In this document: positions 1 to 8,579 of the stretch, one piece after another
Layout of the letters: every line of letters starts with the position of its first letter
How positions within the stretch are numbered: position 1 is the first letter of the stretch
Assembly (NCBI RefSeq): GCF_002797595.1
Contig: NZ_PGFE01000006.1
Span: 124,001 to 188,000 of the forward strand
Length of the DNA stretch: 64,000 nt
Direction of reading: 5' to 3'
Source of the DNA: Sediminihabitans luteus
GTDB lineage: Bacteria; Actinomycetota; Actinomycetes; Actinomycetales; Cellulomonadaceae
Made by a program: the position numbers and the translations under genes
Notes under the pieces: generated by a model
Told to the model about the DNA's origin: nothing
Seen by the model: only the letters and a program-made list of their open reading frames with translations
Databases searched by the model: none

Positions 1-1890
1 GGCCCGGCGACGAGAGCGCAGCACGGCGACGAGGGCGAGGCCGGCCCCGACCGTGAGCGTGCTCGCCAGGACGAGACACAGCAGCCACGGCGTCTCGTCC
101 CGCCCGCCGGCCGCGGGAGCGGCGACCGGTGCGGAGGTCGCGGTCGCGACCGGCGCGGGCGCGGGCTGCTGCGCGAGGTCGGGAACCTCCTGCGGGGCGG
201 CCGTCGCGGGCGTCGTCCCCGTCGTCTGCTCGAGCGTGTACTCCGGCGCGGCGCCGGTCCGCTGGGACGGGGTGGGCTCGAACCGTACCCACCCGCTGCC
301 GGGGAAGTAGAGCTCGGGCCACGCGTGCGCGCGCTGCGCGCTCACGAGGTAGCTCCCGTCGCGCTGCACCTGCCCGGGCAGGTACCCGACGCCGACGCGG
401 GCGGGGATCCCCAGGGCGCGAGCCATGACCGTCATGCTCGTGGCGTACTGCACGCAGTACCCGGAGCGGTCGGTGAGGAAGTCCCACACCGCGTCGTCGG
501 ACGCGGCCGGCGCGACTGCCGTGTCGTAGCGGAACCGCGAGGTGTCGCGGAAGTACTCCTGGAGCGCGACGGCCTGCTCGAACCGGGTGGTCGCGCCGGC
601 GGTCACGGCGAGGGCCTCGGCCGCGACGTCCTCGGTGTGCGACGTCTGCGGGACGTCGAGGTAGCGCGACTCGGACAGGTCGTCGCCGCGCGTGCGGCCG
701 AGGCTCTCGGGCGTGAGGTCCCGGGGCGAGACCTCCACGGTGTAGCCCATGCCCGGGTCGGTCGTGTCGTCGCCGCGCAGCTCGTCGGAGCGCGGCTCGT
801 AGGACCAGGTGCCCGCGATGTCGACCGCACGCGGCTCGATCGGGATCGGGACGATCGAGTCCCGGTAGCCCGCGAGCGTGACCGCCATGGTCGTGCTCTG
901 CCCCTTGTCCGGCGATGCCTGGGGCCACAGCACCTCGTCGGCGGCGAACGACGTGCCCTCGGCACGGTCGTCGCGGTGCCAGCGCGTGCCGTCGAACGAG
1001 GTGAGGGTGTAGACGCGGAGTACGCCGTCGTACGCGTCGGAGTCCTCGAGCGTGTAGGAGAGCACGGGGTAGGTCGAGCGCGACTCGAGGTCCTGCTGCA
1101 TGTCGAGGTCGTCGGAGAGCTGCATGCCGGGACCCGGGTCGGTGAACGCGTCCGACCACGAGGCCGCGACGAACCGGGGGAGTGTCGCGCTCGCCCCGCC
1201 GGCGGCCAGCGCGAGGGCCGTCACCGCGGCGGTGGCCGCGACCGCGGAGCCGGCGGCGACCGCGCGGGCCGAGCGCGTCCCGGACCTCGTGCCGCGGTCG
1301 GCGGCGAGCACGAGCACGAGGCAGGCGACGGTCCCGACGAAGGTGGCGGTCGGGACCCGCTCGGCGAGCACGAGCGAGGGGATCCACAGCACGAGCACGG
1401 GAACGCTCGCGAGCGCGGGTCGGCGCCCGGGGACGGCGATCAGGTCGGCGACGAGGAACAGCGCGACGCTCGCCGCCACGACGAGCATCGCGACGGGGAG
1501 GGTGCCCTGCACGGGCGCGACGGACCCCGCGATCGCGTCCAGAGCCGCCCCGAACCGGTCGCTCGCGCGACCGAAAGACTCGAGCCCGACGAAGAGGTCG
1601 GTCCGGCCGGTCGGGCCGGCGAAGCGGGCGAGCACGATCCAGGCGCCGACGAGCGCGCCCACGAGGGTCGGTGTGACGGACCGGAGCCGTGACGTGGTGT
1701 CCGCGCGGCCGACCGCGAGGGCGCGGGTCGCCGCCACCGCGACCGCGACCAGCACGAGGGCCGCGGCGGTGTCGCGCGGCCACGAGCGGGTCGTCACGAC
1801 GGGGGAGAGTCCCCAGGTGGCGGCGAACGTGGCGAGGGCGAGGAGCGCGGTGACGGGCCAGGTGGCCCGCCGGCGCGTGCGGTCGGTCAT
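1..1890 (-). CDS. Transglutaminase-like membrane protein, TgpA family (3' end outside window)
   Basis: The reading frame is open from an ATG at 1888-1890 to the window edge (630 codons), so the C-terminus is missing. Several hydrophobic segments lie in the first ~250 residues, then an extracytoplasmic region, then a transglutaminase core with GYCVQYAT (Cys about residue 479) and AHAWPELY (His about residue 522). A further hydrophobic segment begins near the window edge. Membrane DUF3488/transglutaminase proteins of this layout are known next to DUF58 and MoxR genes; substrates are mostly unknown. Its ATG overlaps the DUF58 stop as ATGA, so the two are probably translationally coupled. Family assignment is firm; the biochemical role is inferred. 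Confidence 0.85.
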   Translation of the reverse strand, partial: MTDRTRRRATWPVTALLALATFAATWGLSPVVTTRSWPRDTAAALVLVAVAVAATRALAVGRADTTSRLRSVTPTLVGALVGAWIVLARFAGPTGRTDLFVGLESFGRASDRFGAALDAIAGSVAPVQGTLPVAMLVVAASVALFLVADLIAVPGRRPALASVPVLVLWIPSLVLAERVPTATFVGTVACLVLVLAADRGTRSGTRSARAVAAGSAVAATAAVTALALAAGGASATLPRFVAASWSDAFTDPGPGMQLSDDLDMQQDLESRSTYPVLSYTLEDSDAYDGVLRVYTLTSFDGTRWHRDDRAEGTSFAADEVLWPQASPDKGQSTTMAVTLAGYRDSIVPIPIEPRAVDIAGTWSYEPRSDELRGDDTTDPGMGYTVEVSPRDLTPESLGRTRGDDLSESRYLDVPQTSHTEDVAAEALAVTAGATTRFEQAVALQEYFRDTSRFRYDTAVAPAASDDAVWDFLTDRSGYCVQYATSMTVMARALGIPARVGVGYLPGQVQRDGSYLVSAQRAHAWPELYFPGSGWVRFEPTPSQRTGAAPEYTLEQTTGTTPATAAPQEVPDLAQQPAPAPVATATSAPVAAPAAGGRDETPWLLCLVLASTLTVGAGLALVAVLRSRRRA

Positions 1891-3149
1891 GGGGTCTCCT
1901 CGTGCACGGCGGTCCAGACCTGCTCGACCGCCTCGTGCGGGTGCGTGCGGATCACGTGCCACCCGTGGGCGCGGAGCCGGCCCACGCCGTCCTCGGCAGG
2001 TGACTGCGGCGGGCGGACGAGCACGAGGGTGCGTCGCGTCGCGCCGACGCGGCCCAGCGCCGTCACGACCTCGGCGGTCACCATGCCCGCGACGACGACG
2101 ACGGACCGGACCTCCTGGTGCTGCAGGGCACGTGCCGTCGCGACGAGGTCCGTCACGGCCTCGTCCTGCGTGGCGCCGTGCACCCGGGCCGCGGAGTCGA
2201 GCACGGCCTGGGCGGAGCCGGAGGACGACGTCGGGACGGTCGCCGACCCCGAGGGCAGCAGGTGCGTGGGCCGTCCCGAGCGCAGCATCGCGACCGCGAG
2301 CGAGGCGGCGAGCTCGACCGCCCACTCGCCGGCGTCCACGCGCGCGGCGGGTCCGTGCTCGACGACGAGGCCCCGGTCGAGGACGACGACCGAGGGCGGC
2401 AGGCCCGAGCCCTCCTCGGCGCGGACCATGAGGCGTCCGCGGCGGGCCACGCTGCGCCAGTGGACGCGGCGCGGGTCGTCGCCGGTGACGTACTCGCGCA
2501 CGAGGGAGTCCTCCCACGACGCGATCGCGGCGCCTGAGGAGACGGTCGCGCCCGCCTCCGCCGACGTGTGCCGGGTCGTCCCGAGCGGCGTCGTCCGGGG
2601 ACGCACGACGACGGACGCGAGCCCGCCGAGAGGGCGTGTGGTGCGGACGAGGCCGAACGCGTCGGTGCGCGCCGCGAGCGCCGGGCCGAGGGCGTGCACG
2701 CCGCGGCGTGCGGGCGTGAGCCGGTACGTCACCACGAGCCGGGAAGGTTCACGGCGCACGGTCGCGCGCAGCGACCGCTCGGTGCACAGCTCTCGAGATG
2801 CCTGCTCGCTCACGTCGAGCGTCGCGAGCCGGTGGCGCGTCGCAGGGGTCGGGACGACCGGCTCGACGACGAGGGTTACCTCGGCCGCCCGGCCGCGCGT
2901 GGTCGGGTTGGGCTCGACCCGGCGCACGACGCGCAGGGCGCCACGACCGCGGTCGTACCGTTCGAGCGCGAGCCGGAGCACGCTGACGACGACGAGGAGC
3001 ACGGCTGCCGCGCCGATCCCGACCACGTCGCGCAGCGAGAGGGCCGCGCCGACCACGACGAGGAGCCCGCCCACGACCAGCAGGACCGTCCCGCGGCGCG
3101 TGAGACGCGTCGTGCCCGGACGACGCGCGCGGTGCGGGGTCCGTGCCAC
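1887..3149 (-). CDS. DUF58 domain protein
   Basis: 420 aa from a GTG start. Two hydrophobic segments occur near residues 22-60, followed by a long soluble part with the DUF58 signature REYVTGDDPRRVHWRSVARR near residue 215-235, where Asp and the HWR residues are typical of the family. DUF58 proteins have a von Willebrand A-like fold and accompany MoxR ATPases and transglutaminases, probably as parts of a chaperone- or envelope-assembly system. The start lies one base after the moxR stop. No specific substrate can be read from the sequence. Confidence 0.85.
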   Translation of the reverse strand: MARTPHRARRPGTTRLTRRGTVLLVVGGLLVVVGAALSLRDVVGIGAAAVLLVVVSVLRLALERYDRGRGALRVVRRVEPNPTTRGRAAEVTLVVEPVVPTPATRHRLATLDVSEQASRELCTERSLRATVRREPSRLVVTYRLTPARRGVHALGPALAARTDAFGLVRTTRPLGGLASVVVRPRTTPLGTTRHTSAEAGATVSSGAAIASWEDSLVREYVTGDDPRRVHWRSVARRGRLMVRAEEGSGLPPSVVVLDRGLVVEHGPAARVDAGEWAVELAASLAVAMLRSGRPTHLLPSGSATVPTSSSGSAQAVLDSAARVHGATQDEAVTDLVATARALQHQEVRSVVVVAGMVTAEVVTALGRVGATRRTLVLVRPPQSPAEDGVGRLRAHGWHVIRTHPHEAVEQVWTAVHEETP

Positions 3150-3150
3150 G

Positions 3151-4146
3151 TCAGCGCGTCGTCGTGCCGGGCTGGACGGGGACGGCGGCGACGAGCCGTC
3201 GGATCACGGCCTCCCCGTCGACGCCGTCGAGCCGTGCGTCGGTCGACGTCACGACACGGTGCGCGAGCACGGGGACGGCGAGGTTCTGCACGTCGTCCGG
3301 CAGCACGTGGTCGCGGCCCTCGACCGCGGCGACCGCCTTGGCGACGCGCAGGAGCTGGAGCGAGGCCCGGGGCGACGCGCCGAGGCGCAGCGCCGCGTCG
3401 GTGCGGGTCGCCGAGACGAGGTCCACGACGTACCGCTTGACGGCGGGCGAGGCGTGCACGGATCGTGCAGCGGTCGCGGCCCGGCGCACGGCCGCGGCGT
3501 CGGTCACGGGGGACAGGGCGTCGAGCGGGTCGGACGCGTCCCGGTCGTCGAGCATCCGCTGCTCCGCGGCGGCGTCGGGGTAGCCGACGGTGAGGCGCGC
3601 CGTGAACCGGTCGCGCTGCGCCTCGGGGAGCGGGTAGGTGCCCTCCATCTCGACGGGGTTCTGCGTCGCGACCACGAGGAACGGGCGCGGGAGCTGGTAC
3701 GTCGTGCCGTCGACCGTCACGCGCCCCTCCTCCATGCACTCCAGCAGCGCGGACTGCGTCTTGGGCGACGCACGGTTGATCTCGTCGCCGATGACAATGT
3801 TCGCGAACACCGGTCCCGGCCGGAACTCGAACTCGTGCTTCTCCGCGCGGTAGATGCTCACGCCCGTGAGGTCGCTCGGCAGGAGGTCGGGCGTGAACTG
3901 CACGCGGCCCGTGGTCGCGTCGATCGCGCGGGCGAGCGCCCGCGCGAGCGTGGTCTTGCCGACGCCGGGGACGTCCTCGATCAGCAGGTGCCCCTCGGCG
4001 AGGAGGACGGCGACGGCGGTGCGGACGAGGTCGTCCCCGCCGGACACGACCCGGCCGACCGCCTCGCGGACGCGCTGCGCGACGGCGGACACCTCGGCGA
4101 GGTCGGGAGCCCCCACGGGCGGGGCGACGGTGCTCTCAGACAACAA
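3151..4146 (-). CDS. MoxR-family AAA+ ATPase
   Basis: 331 aa from a TTG start preceded by GGAGG six bases upstream; the open frame continues upstream, but without family similarity. Walker A is DVPGVGKTTLA, Walker B is VIGDEINRA, and the sensor region includes ATQNPVEMEGTYPLPEAQ, all typical of MoxR. MoxR proteins are chaperone-like ATPases that mature or activate partner proteins with von Willebrand A folds; the DUF58 gene one base downstream is the obvious partner. It is the first gene of the three-gene minus-strand operon. Confidence 0.9.
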   Translation of the reverse strand: MLSESTVAPPVGAPDLAEVSAVAQRVREAVGRVVSGGDDLVRTAVAVLLAEGHLLIEDVPGVGKTTLARALARAIDATTGRVQFTPDLLPSDLTGVSIYRAEKHEFEFRPGPVFANIVIGDEINRASPKTQSALLECMEEGRVTVDGTTYQLPRPFLVVATQNPVEMEGTYPLPEAQRDRFTARLTVGYPDAAAEQRMLDDRDASDPLDALSPVTDAAAVRRAATAARSVHASPAVKRYVVDLVSATRTDAALRLGASPRASLQLLRVAKAVAAVEGRDHVLPDDVQNLAVPVLAHRVVTSTDARLDGVDGEAVIRRLVAAVPVQPGTTTR

Positions 4147-4189
4147 CGGTGACCTCCGGTGGCACGGGTTCTCGTCAGGCTCGGCGCCG

Positions 4190-4195
4190 AGCGTA
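4190..4195 (-). promoter_or_regulatory. Candidate -10 box of the moxR operon
   Basis: On the minus strand the box reads TACGCT, matching TANNNT. It lies about 45 nt before the TTG start, leaving a short leader with a GGAGG ribosome binding site. No good -35 was found. Confidence 0.35.
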
Positions 4196-4415
4196 GTGGA
4201 CGCACGGTCCTGCCGTGACCGTGTCCACCACTGTGCTCCACCTCGGCCCCGTCCGCGCGTCACCGGGGCCGTCGGGGGCGCTCCGCACGGCCGGGCGGAC
4301 GTCCGTGGGGGCCAGGGGCGCGCCGGCGGAGCGAATCCCTCCACCCTCGCTCCACGGCTGTGACCTGCGGAGATTTGGCGAAGACGGGTGAACCGAGGTC
4401 GTTTGAGCGCGCCTG

Positions 4416-4441
4416 GTGGAGGAGAGTGGAGTACCGTGGAG
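4416..4441 (+). promoter_or_regulatory. MraZ-box: three GTGGAG repeats at 10-bp period
   Basis: GTGGAG occurs at 4416-4421, 4426-4431 and 4436-4441, exactly one helical turn apart. MraZ proteins are known to bind three or more short direct repeats of this type with 10-bp period upstream of their own gene. A TANNNT hexamer (TACCGT, 4432-4437) sits inside the array, so MraZ binding would block the promoter. The site is 30-55 nt upstream of the mraZ start. Confidence 0.75.
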
Positions 4442-4470
4442 GGACCGGGAGCCGGAGGGCGGTGCGACCG

Positions 4471-4935
4471 ATGGACGAGACGTTCACGGGGATGTCTGGC
4501 CTCCTCCTGGGCACGTTCACCCCACGCCTCGACGAGAAGGGACGGCTCATCCTCCCCGCGAAGTTCCGCCCGCAGCTCGCTCCGGGTCTCGTGATGACGC
4601 GGGGGCACGACCGGTGCCTCTTCCTGCTTCCCATGGACGAGTTCCGGCGCACCTACGAGCAGATCCGGCAGGCGCCGGTCGCGAGCCGGCAGGCACGCGA
4701 CTACCTGCGGGTCTTCCTCTCGGGAGCGAGCGACGAGATCCCGGACAAGCAGGGCCGCATCTCCATCCCGGCTCGGCTGCGCGAGTACGCCGGTCTCGGC
4801 AGGGACGTGGCCGTCGTCGGCGCGGCGACCCGGGTCGAGGTCTGGGACCTCACGACGTGGGAGGAGTACCTGGCGGAGAAGGAGGCGGCCTACGCCGACA
4901 TCGCCGAGGAGGTGCTCCCGCCCATGCAGTTCTGA
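4471..4935 (+). CDS. mraZ: Transcriptional regulator MraZ
   Basis: 154 aa from the ATG at 4471; a second in-frame ATG at 4492 would give 147 aa, closer to the usual ~143. The upstream ATG has GGAGGG 11 nt before it. The core contains [21 protein letters not shown] and later [17 protein letters not shown], the two AbrB/MraZ-type half-domains. MraZ forms a ring oligomer that binds direct repeats upstream of the dcw operon and represses it. First gene of the cluster; autoregulation is supported by the repeats at 4416-4441. Confidence 0.93.
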   Translation: MDETFTGMSGLLLGTFTPRLDEKGRLILPAKFRPQLAPGLVMTRGHDRCLFLLPMDEFRRTYEQIRQAPVASRQARDYLRVFLSGASDEIPDKQGRISIPARLREYAGLGRDVAVVGAATRVEVWDLTTWEEYLAEKEAAYADIAEEVLPPMQF

Positions 4936-4994
4936 CGCACGACACGAGACGAAGGACGGTACCGCCCGTAGGACGAGGCCTCCTCCCGCCCGAT

Positions 4995-5017
4995 CTGACG
5001 CACTTCCCCGGCGTCAG
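4995..5017 (+). other. Small hairpin in the mraZ-rsmH gap
   Basis: CTGACGC and GCGTCAG form a 7-bp stem with a 9-nt loop in the 138-nt gap. It could be a partial attenuator or chance in GC-rich DNA. Confidence 0.25.
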
Positions 5018-5073
5018 AAGGTCGCGGAGGGAGACCTGGTCGGACGGCCGGTCGCAAGGACCCAGGAGGTCGG

Positions 5074-6108
5074 ATGAGCACCAACGACGCACCCGAGGCG
5101 CGCGAGCCCCGCAGCGACGCCGCCGGGCGGCATCTGCCGGTGCTGCGCCAGCGGTGCGTCGACCTGCTCGCTCCCGCGCTGCAGGAGCCCGGCGCGGTTC
5201 TCGTGGACTGCACCCTCGGCATGGGGGGCCACACCGAGGCGGTGCTTGAGCAGATCCCCACGGCACGCGTCGTGGGGATCGACCGTGACCCGGAGGCGAT
5301 CCGGCTCGCGTCGGAGCGGCTCGCGCGGTTCGGCGACAGGTTCACCCCGGTGCGCGCGGTGTACGACGAGATCGGCGACGTCGTGTCCGGACTCGGCCTC
5401 GACGGCGTCCAGGGGGTCCTCATGGACCTCGGCGTCTCGTCCCTGCAGATCGACGAGACCGACCGCGGCTTCTCCTACGCGAGCGACGCCCCTCTCGACA
5501 TGCGCATGGACCAGAGCACCGGGGCGACCGCGGCCGACGTGCTGAACACGTACGACGTGCGCGAGCTCACCCGGATCCTGCGCGACTACGGCGAGGAGCG
5601 GTTCGCCCAGCGCATCGCCGAGGGCGTCGTGCGGCTGCGCGCCGAGGAGCCGTGGGAGCGCAGCGCCCGGCTCGTCGACCTCGTCCGGGCGTGCGTGCCC
5701 GCGGCGACCCGCAAGAACGCCGGCAACCCCGCGAAGCGCACGTTCCAGGCGCTGCGCATCGAGGTCAACGGCGAGCTCGAGGTGCTCGAGCGCGCCGTGC
5801 CCGCGGCCGTCGAGGCGCTCGCGGTCGACGGTCGCATCGTCGTCGAGTCGTACCACTCGCTCGAGGACCGCGTCGTCAAGCGCGAGCTCGCCCGGGGGGC
5901 CGTCTCGAGCGCACCCGCCGGGCTGCCGGTCGAGCCGGAGACCCACCGCCCGTACCTCACGCTCCTGACCCGGGGCGCCGAGGAGGCCGACCCCGACGAG
6001 GTCGCCCAGAACCCGCGGTCCGCCTCGGTGCGGCTGCGTGCCGCACAGCGGGTCCGCCCCACGCCAGACCACCTCCGTCGTCCCGAAGCAGGGGAGAAGC
6101 ACCGATGA
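5074..6108 (+). CDS. rsmH: 16S rRNA (cytosine(1402)-N(4))-methyltransferase RsmH
   Basis: 344 aa; ATG preceded by AGGAGG four bases upstream. It methylates N4 of C1402 in 16S rRNA using S-adenosylmethionine. The N-terminal [13 protein letters not shown] and [14 protein letters not shown] form the SAM site (about residues 22-60). [11 protein letters not shown] and [13 protein letters not shown] are family signatures, and the C-terminal [11 protein letters not shown] is typical. Length is slightly above the usual 310-330 aa because of an N-terminal extension. It overlaps ftsL by ATGA. Confidence 0.95.
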   Translation: MSTNDAPEAREPRSDAAGRHLPVLRQRCVDLLAPALQEPGAVLVDCTLGMGGHTEAVLEQIPTARVVGIDRDPEAIRLASERLARFGDRFTPVRAVYDEIGDVVSGLGLDGVQGVLMDLGVSSLQIDETDRGFSYASDAPLDMRMDQSTGATAADVLNTYDVRELTRILRDYGEERFAQRIAEGVVRLRAEEPWERSARLVDLVRACVPAATRKNAGNPAKRTFQALRIEVNGELEVLERAVPAAVEALAVDGRIVVESYHSLEDRVVKRELARGAVSSAPAGLPVEPETHRPYLTLLTRGAEEADPDEVAQNPRSASVRLRAAQRVRPTPDHLRRPEAGEKHR

Positions 6109-6515
6109 GCGCTCGAGCCGCCGCCACGGCACCACGCCCCGCCGTCCGCCGTTCCGACGCCGCTCCGGCACGTCGCCAGAGGCCGTCCCTCCAGGTCGTC
6201 CGTGCGCCCGAGGAGTCCCGCTCCCGGCTCGGGTTCCTCGTGCTCTGCATGTCGATCCTCGCCGGGGCGCTGCTGTGTGCTTTGCTGCTCAACACGGCCA
6301 TGGCCAACGGGTCGTACTCGATGTCGTCCTACCAGGTGGAGCTCGGGCGAGTGGCGCAGGACACCCAGACGTTGCAGACCCAGGTCGAGCAGGCGCGCTC
6401 GGCCCTCCCGGCGAGCGCGCGCGCGCTCGGCATGGTCGAGGCGCAGCACCCGGCGATGCTGAGCCTCGCCGACGGCACGCTCCTCGGGGTGGGTGAGGGA
6501 GAGACCACGCCGTGA
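6105..6515 (+). CDS. ftsL: FtsL-like septum protein
   Basis: 136 aa, small bitopic membrane protein: a basic Pro/Ala-rich cytoplasmic N-terminus (about 40 residues), one membrane span ([20 protein letters not shown], about 43-62), then an extracytoplasmic segment that should form a short coiled coil. Sequence conservation in FtsL is low, so the call rests on size, topology and position between rsmH and pbpB. FtsL works with FtsQ and FtsB at the divisome to activate FtsW and PBP3-type synthase. Both ends overlap neighbours (ATGA and GTGA). Confidence 0.85.
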   Translation: MSARAAATAPRPAVRRSDAAPARRQRPSLQVVRAPEESRSRLGFLVLCMSILAGALLCALLLNTAMANGSYSMSSYQVELGRVAQDTQTLQTQVEQARSALPASARALGMVEAQHPAMLSLADGTLLGVGEGETTP

Positions 6516-8512
6516 CGACGCCGCGTCAGGCAGGGCGCACCCCGTCCCGGGCGAAGACCTCGGGCAAGGGGGGCGCCCGGCCGACGTCCGCGCGACGTCC
6601 GGCGGCGTCGTCACGCGGGACCGCGGTCTCCTCGCGCTCGGGCGGGTCTCGGCCAGCGGCACCGCGGACGGTTGCCCGTCCCGCCGCAGCACGTCCTGCG
6701 GCGACGCGTGCGCCGCGACCTGCCGGGTCACCCCGCCGCCGTCAGCGCGTGCTCGGTGTGATCGCCGCGCTCGTCGTCGCGGTGTTCGCCGCGCGCCTGG
6801 TCCAGGTGCAGGGCATCAACGGCCCGGCCGTCGCGGCCGAGGCGCTCGAGAGCCGTCTGGGCACGGTCACCGAGCTCGCGCACCGGGGGGACATCACGGA
6901 CGCGGACGGCGTCGTGCTGGCCACCTCGGTCGAGCGGTACGAGGTCTTCGCCGACCAGAAGGTCATCGCGGAGTTCGTGCCGGCCGACTGGCAGAAGGTG
7001 GACGGCAAGACGGTCGAGGGCAGGGGCGCGGTCGCGGTCGCGCGGCTGCTCGCCCCGGCGCTCGGTCGTGACCCGCTCGAGCTCGCGGCCGAGCTCGTGC
7101 CCGCGGACGGCGCGTCGTTCAACCGGCACAAGGTGCTCGCGAAGGACGTCGTGCCCGAGGTGCAGCGCGTCATCGCGGGCCTGGGGCTGTCGTCGATGAT
7201 CGGCACGACGCTGACCGCCGAGCGCCTGTACCCGGCCGGTACCGTCGCCGGGAACCTCGTGGGCTACACGGGACGGGAGGACGACGGGTCGCTCGTCGGC
7301 CGCGGGGGCGCGGAGTCGATGTTCGAGTCCGACCTCGCGGGCACCGCCGGGACCTTCACGTACGAGCGCGGCCTGGGCGGGCAGCAGATCCCCACGGGCG
7401 AGGAGGAGCGCGTCGACGCCGTCCCCGGCAAGGACGTCGCGCTGACGATCCTGAACGACGTGCAGTGGAAGGCCGAGGACTCGCTCAACGACGCCGTGCG
7501 CTCGACCGGCGCGTCGTACGGCATCGCCGTGGTGATGGACGTGCGCACGGGCCAGCTCGTCGCGCTCGCCGACTCTGGTGCGGTCGACCCGAACGACCGC
7601 AGCACCTCGGCCGTCGCGAACGGCAGCCGCGCGGTCTCGAACGTGTTCGAGCCGGGCTCGACGGGCAAGGTCGTGACGATGGCCGCGCTCCTGGAGTCGG
7701 GTCTCGCGAAGGCCGACAGCGAGTTCTCGGTGCCCGACACCTACACGACGTCGAACGGCGAGACGTTCCACGACTCGCACGACCACCCGACGGAGCGCCT
7801 CACGCTCGCCGGGATCCTCGCCGCGTCGTCCAACACCGGGACGGTCATGGCGGGCCAGGAGCTGCCGAACCAGGTCCGGTACGACTACCTGCGCAAGTTC
7901 GGGTTCGGGCAGAAGACCGGCCTGGGCATGCCGGGCGAGTCGGCGGGCCTGCTCGCCGACGTCGACGACTGGGACGGGCGCACGCAGTACACCGTGCTGT
8001 TCGGGCAGGGGCTCGCGGTCAACGCGATCCAGGCGACGGACGTGTTCGCGACCATCGCGAACGGCGGGGTCCGGGTCGAGCCGTCGATCGTGCGTGGCAC
8101 GACCGACGAGGACGGGACGTTCACGCCCGCGCCCGCACCGACGAGCACGCGCGTCGTGTCGGAGAAGACCGCGGAGACGGTGCTGCACATGATGGAGGGC
8201 GTCGTCGACGGCGACGGCGGCACGGGCAAGGCTGCGGCCGTCCCCGGGTACCGGGTCGCGGGCAAGACCGGCACGGCGCAGATGGCCGGTGCCGGGGGCG
8301 CGCTGAGCTCGTACATGTCGTCGTTCATCGGCGTCGCCCCGGTCGACGACCCGCGCTACGCGGTCGCGGTGTTCCTCAAGGACCCGCGCACGTCCATCTA
8401 CGGCGGCGACGTCGCAGCCCCGGTCTTCGCCGACGTGATGGGCTTCACGTTGCAGCACACGGGCGTCGCGCCGAGCACCGAGGCGGCCGAACCGCTGCCG
8501 CAGGAATGGTGA
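6512..8512 (+). CDS. ftsI: Septal peptidoglycan transpeptidase (class B PBP, FtsI/PbpB)
   Basis: 666 aa, GTG start overlapping the ftsL stop. A long basic N-terminus rich in Ala, Arg and Pro (about 85 residues) precedes one membrane anchor (VLGVIAALVVAVFAARLV). A PBP dimerisation domain follows, then the transpeptidase domain with active-site SxxK at residues 383-386 (EPGSTGK), SSN at about 439-441 and KTGT at 585-588. It cross-links septal peptidoglycan and is the partner of FtsW. There is no PASTA repeat at the C-terminus. Confidence 0.95.
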   Translation: MTTPRQAGRTPSRAKTSGKGGARPTSARRPAASSRGTAVSSRSGGSRPAAPRTVARPAAARPAATRAPRPAGSPRRRQRVLGVIAALVVAVFAARLVQVQGINGPAVAAEALESRLGTVTELAHRGDITDADGVVLATSVERYEVFADQKVIAEFVPADWQKVDGKTVEGRGAVAVARLLAPALGRDPLELAAELVPADGASFNRHKVLAKDVVPEVQRVIAGLGLSSMIGTTLTAERLYPAGTVAGNLVGYTGREDDGSLVGRGGAESMFESDLAGTAGTFTYERGLGGQQIPTGEEERVDAVPGKDVALTILNDVQWKAEDSLNDAVRSTGASYGIAVVMDVRTGQLVALADSGAVDPNDRSTSAVANGSRAVSNVFEPGSTGKVVTMAALLESGLAKADSEFSVPDTYTTSNGETFHDSHDHPTERLTLAGILAASSNTGTVMAGQELPNQVRYDYLRKFGFGQKTGLGMPGESAGLLADVDDWDGRTQYTVLFGQGLAVNAIQATDVFATIANGGVRVEPSIVRGTTDEDGTFTPAPAPTSTRVVSEKTAETVLHMMEGVVDGDGGTGKAAAVPGYRVAGKTGTAQMAGAGGALSSYMSSFIGVAPVDDPRYAVAVFLKDPRTSIYGGDVAAPVFADVMGFTLQHTGVAPSTEAAEPLPQEW

Positions 8513-8566
8513 CGCACGGCGCGTGCCGACGCCCGTGCGGCGTCCTGCGAGCGCGTGGGCACAAGG

Positions 8567-8572
8567 TAGGTT
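8567..8572 (+). promoter_or_regulatory. -10 box for murE, probable leaderless start
   Basis: TAGGTT matches TANNNT and ends 7 nt before the GTG start of murE. Transcription would begin at or next to the start codon. The preceding gap after ftsI is only 67 nt, so this is an internal promoter in the dcw cluster. Confidence 0.55.
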
Positions 8573-8579
8573 TTGGCAC

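Larger units (their letters stand above)
4147..4470. other. Divergent control region between moxR and mraZ
   Basis: This 324-nt gene-free stretch lies between divergent genes. It holds the moxR leader and a candidate -10 box, and on the mraZ side three GTGGAG repeats with a TACCGT box. Nothing else recognisable was seen; the central part (about 4200-4400) has no open frame with family similarity. Confidence 0.6.

Noticed and set aside
325-2431. Several long plus-strand frames opposite the transglutaminase and DUF58 genes.
   Set aside because: Arg/Ala-rich shadows without motifs; the minus-strand frames carry recognised domains and coupled starts.
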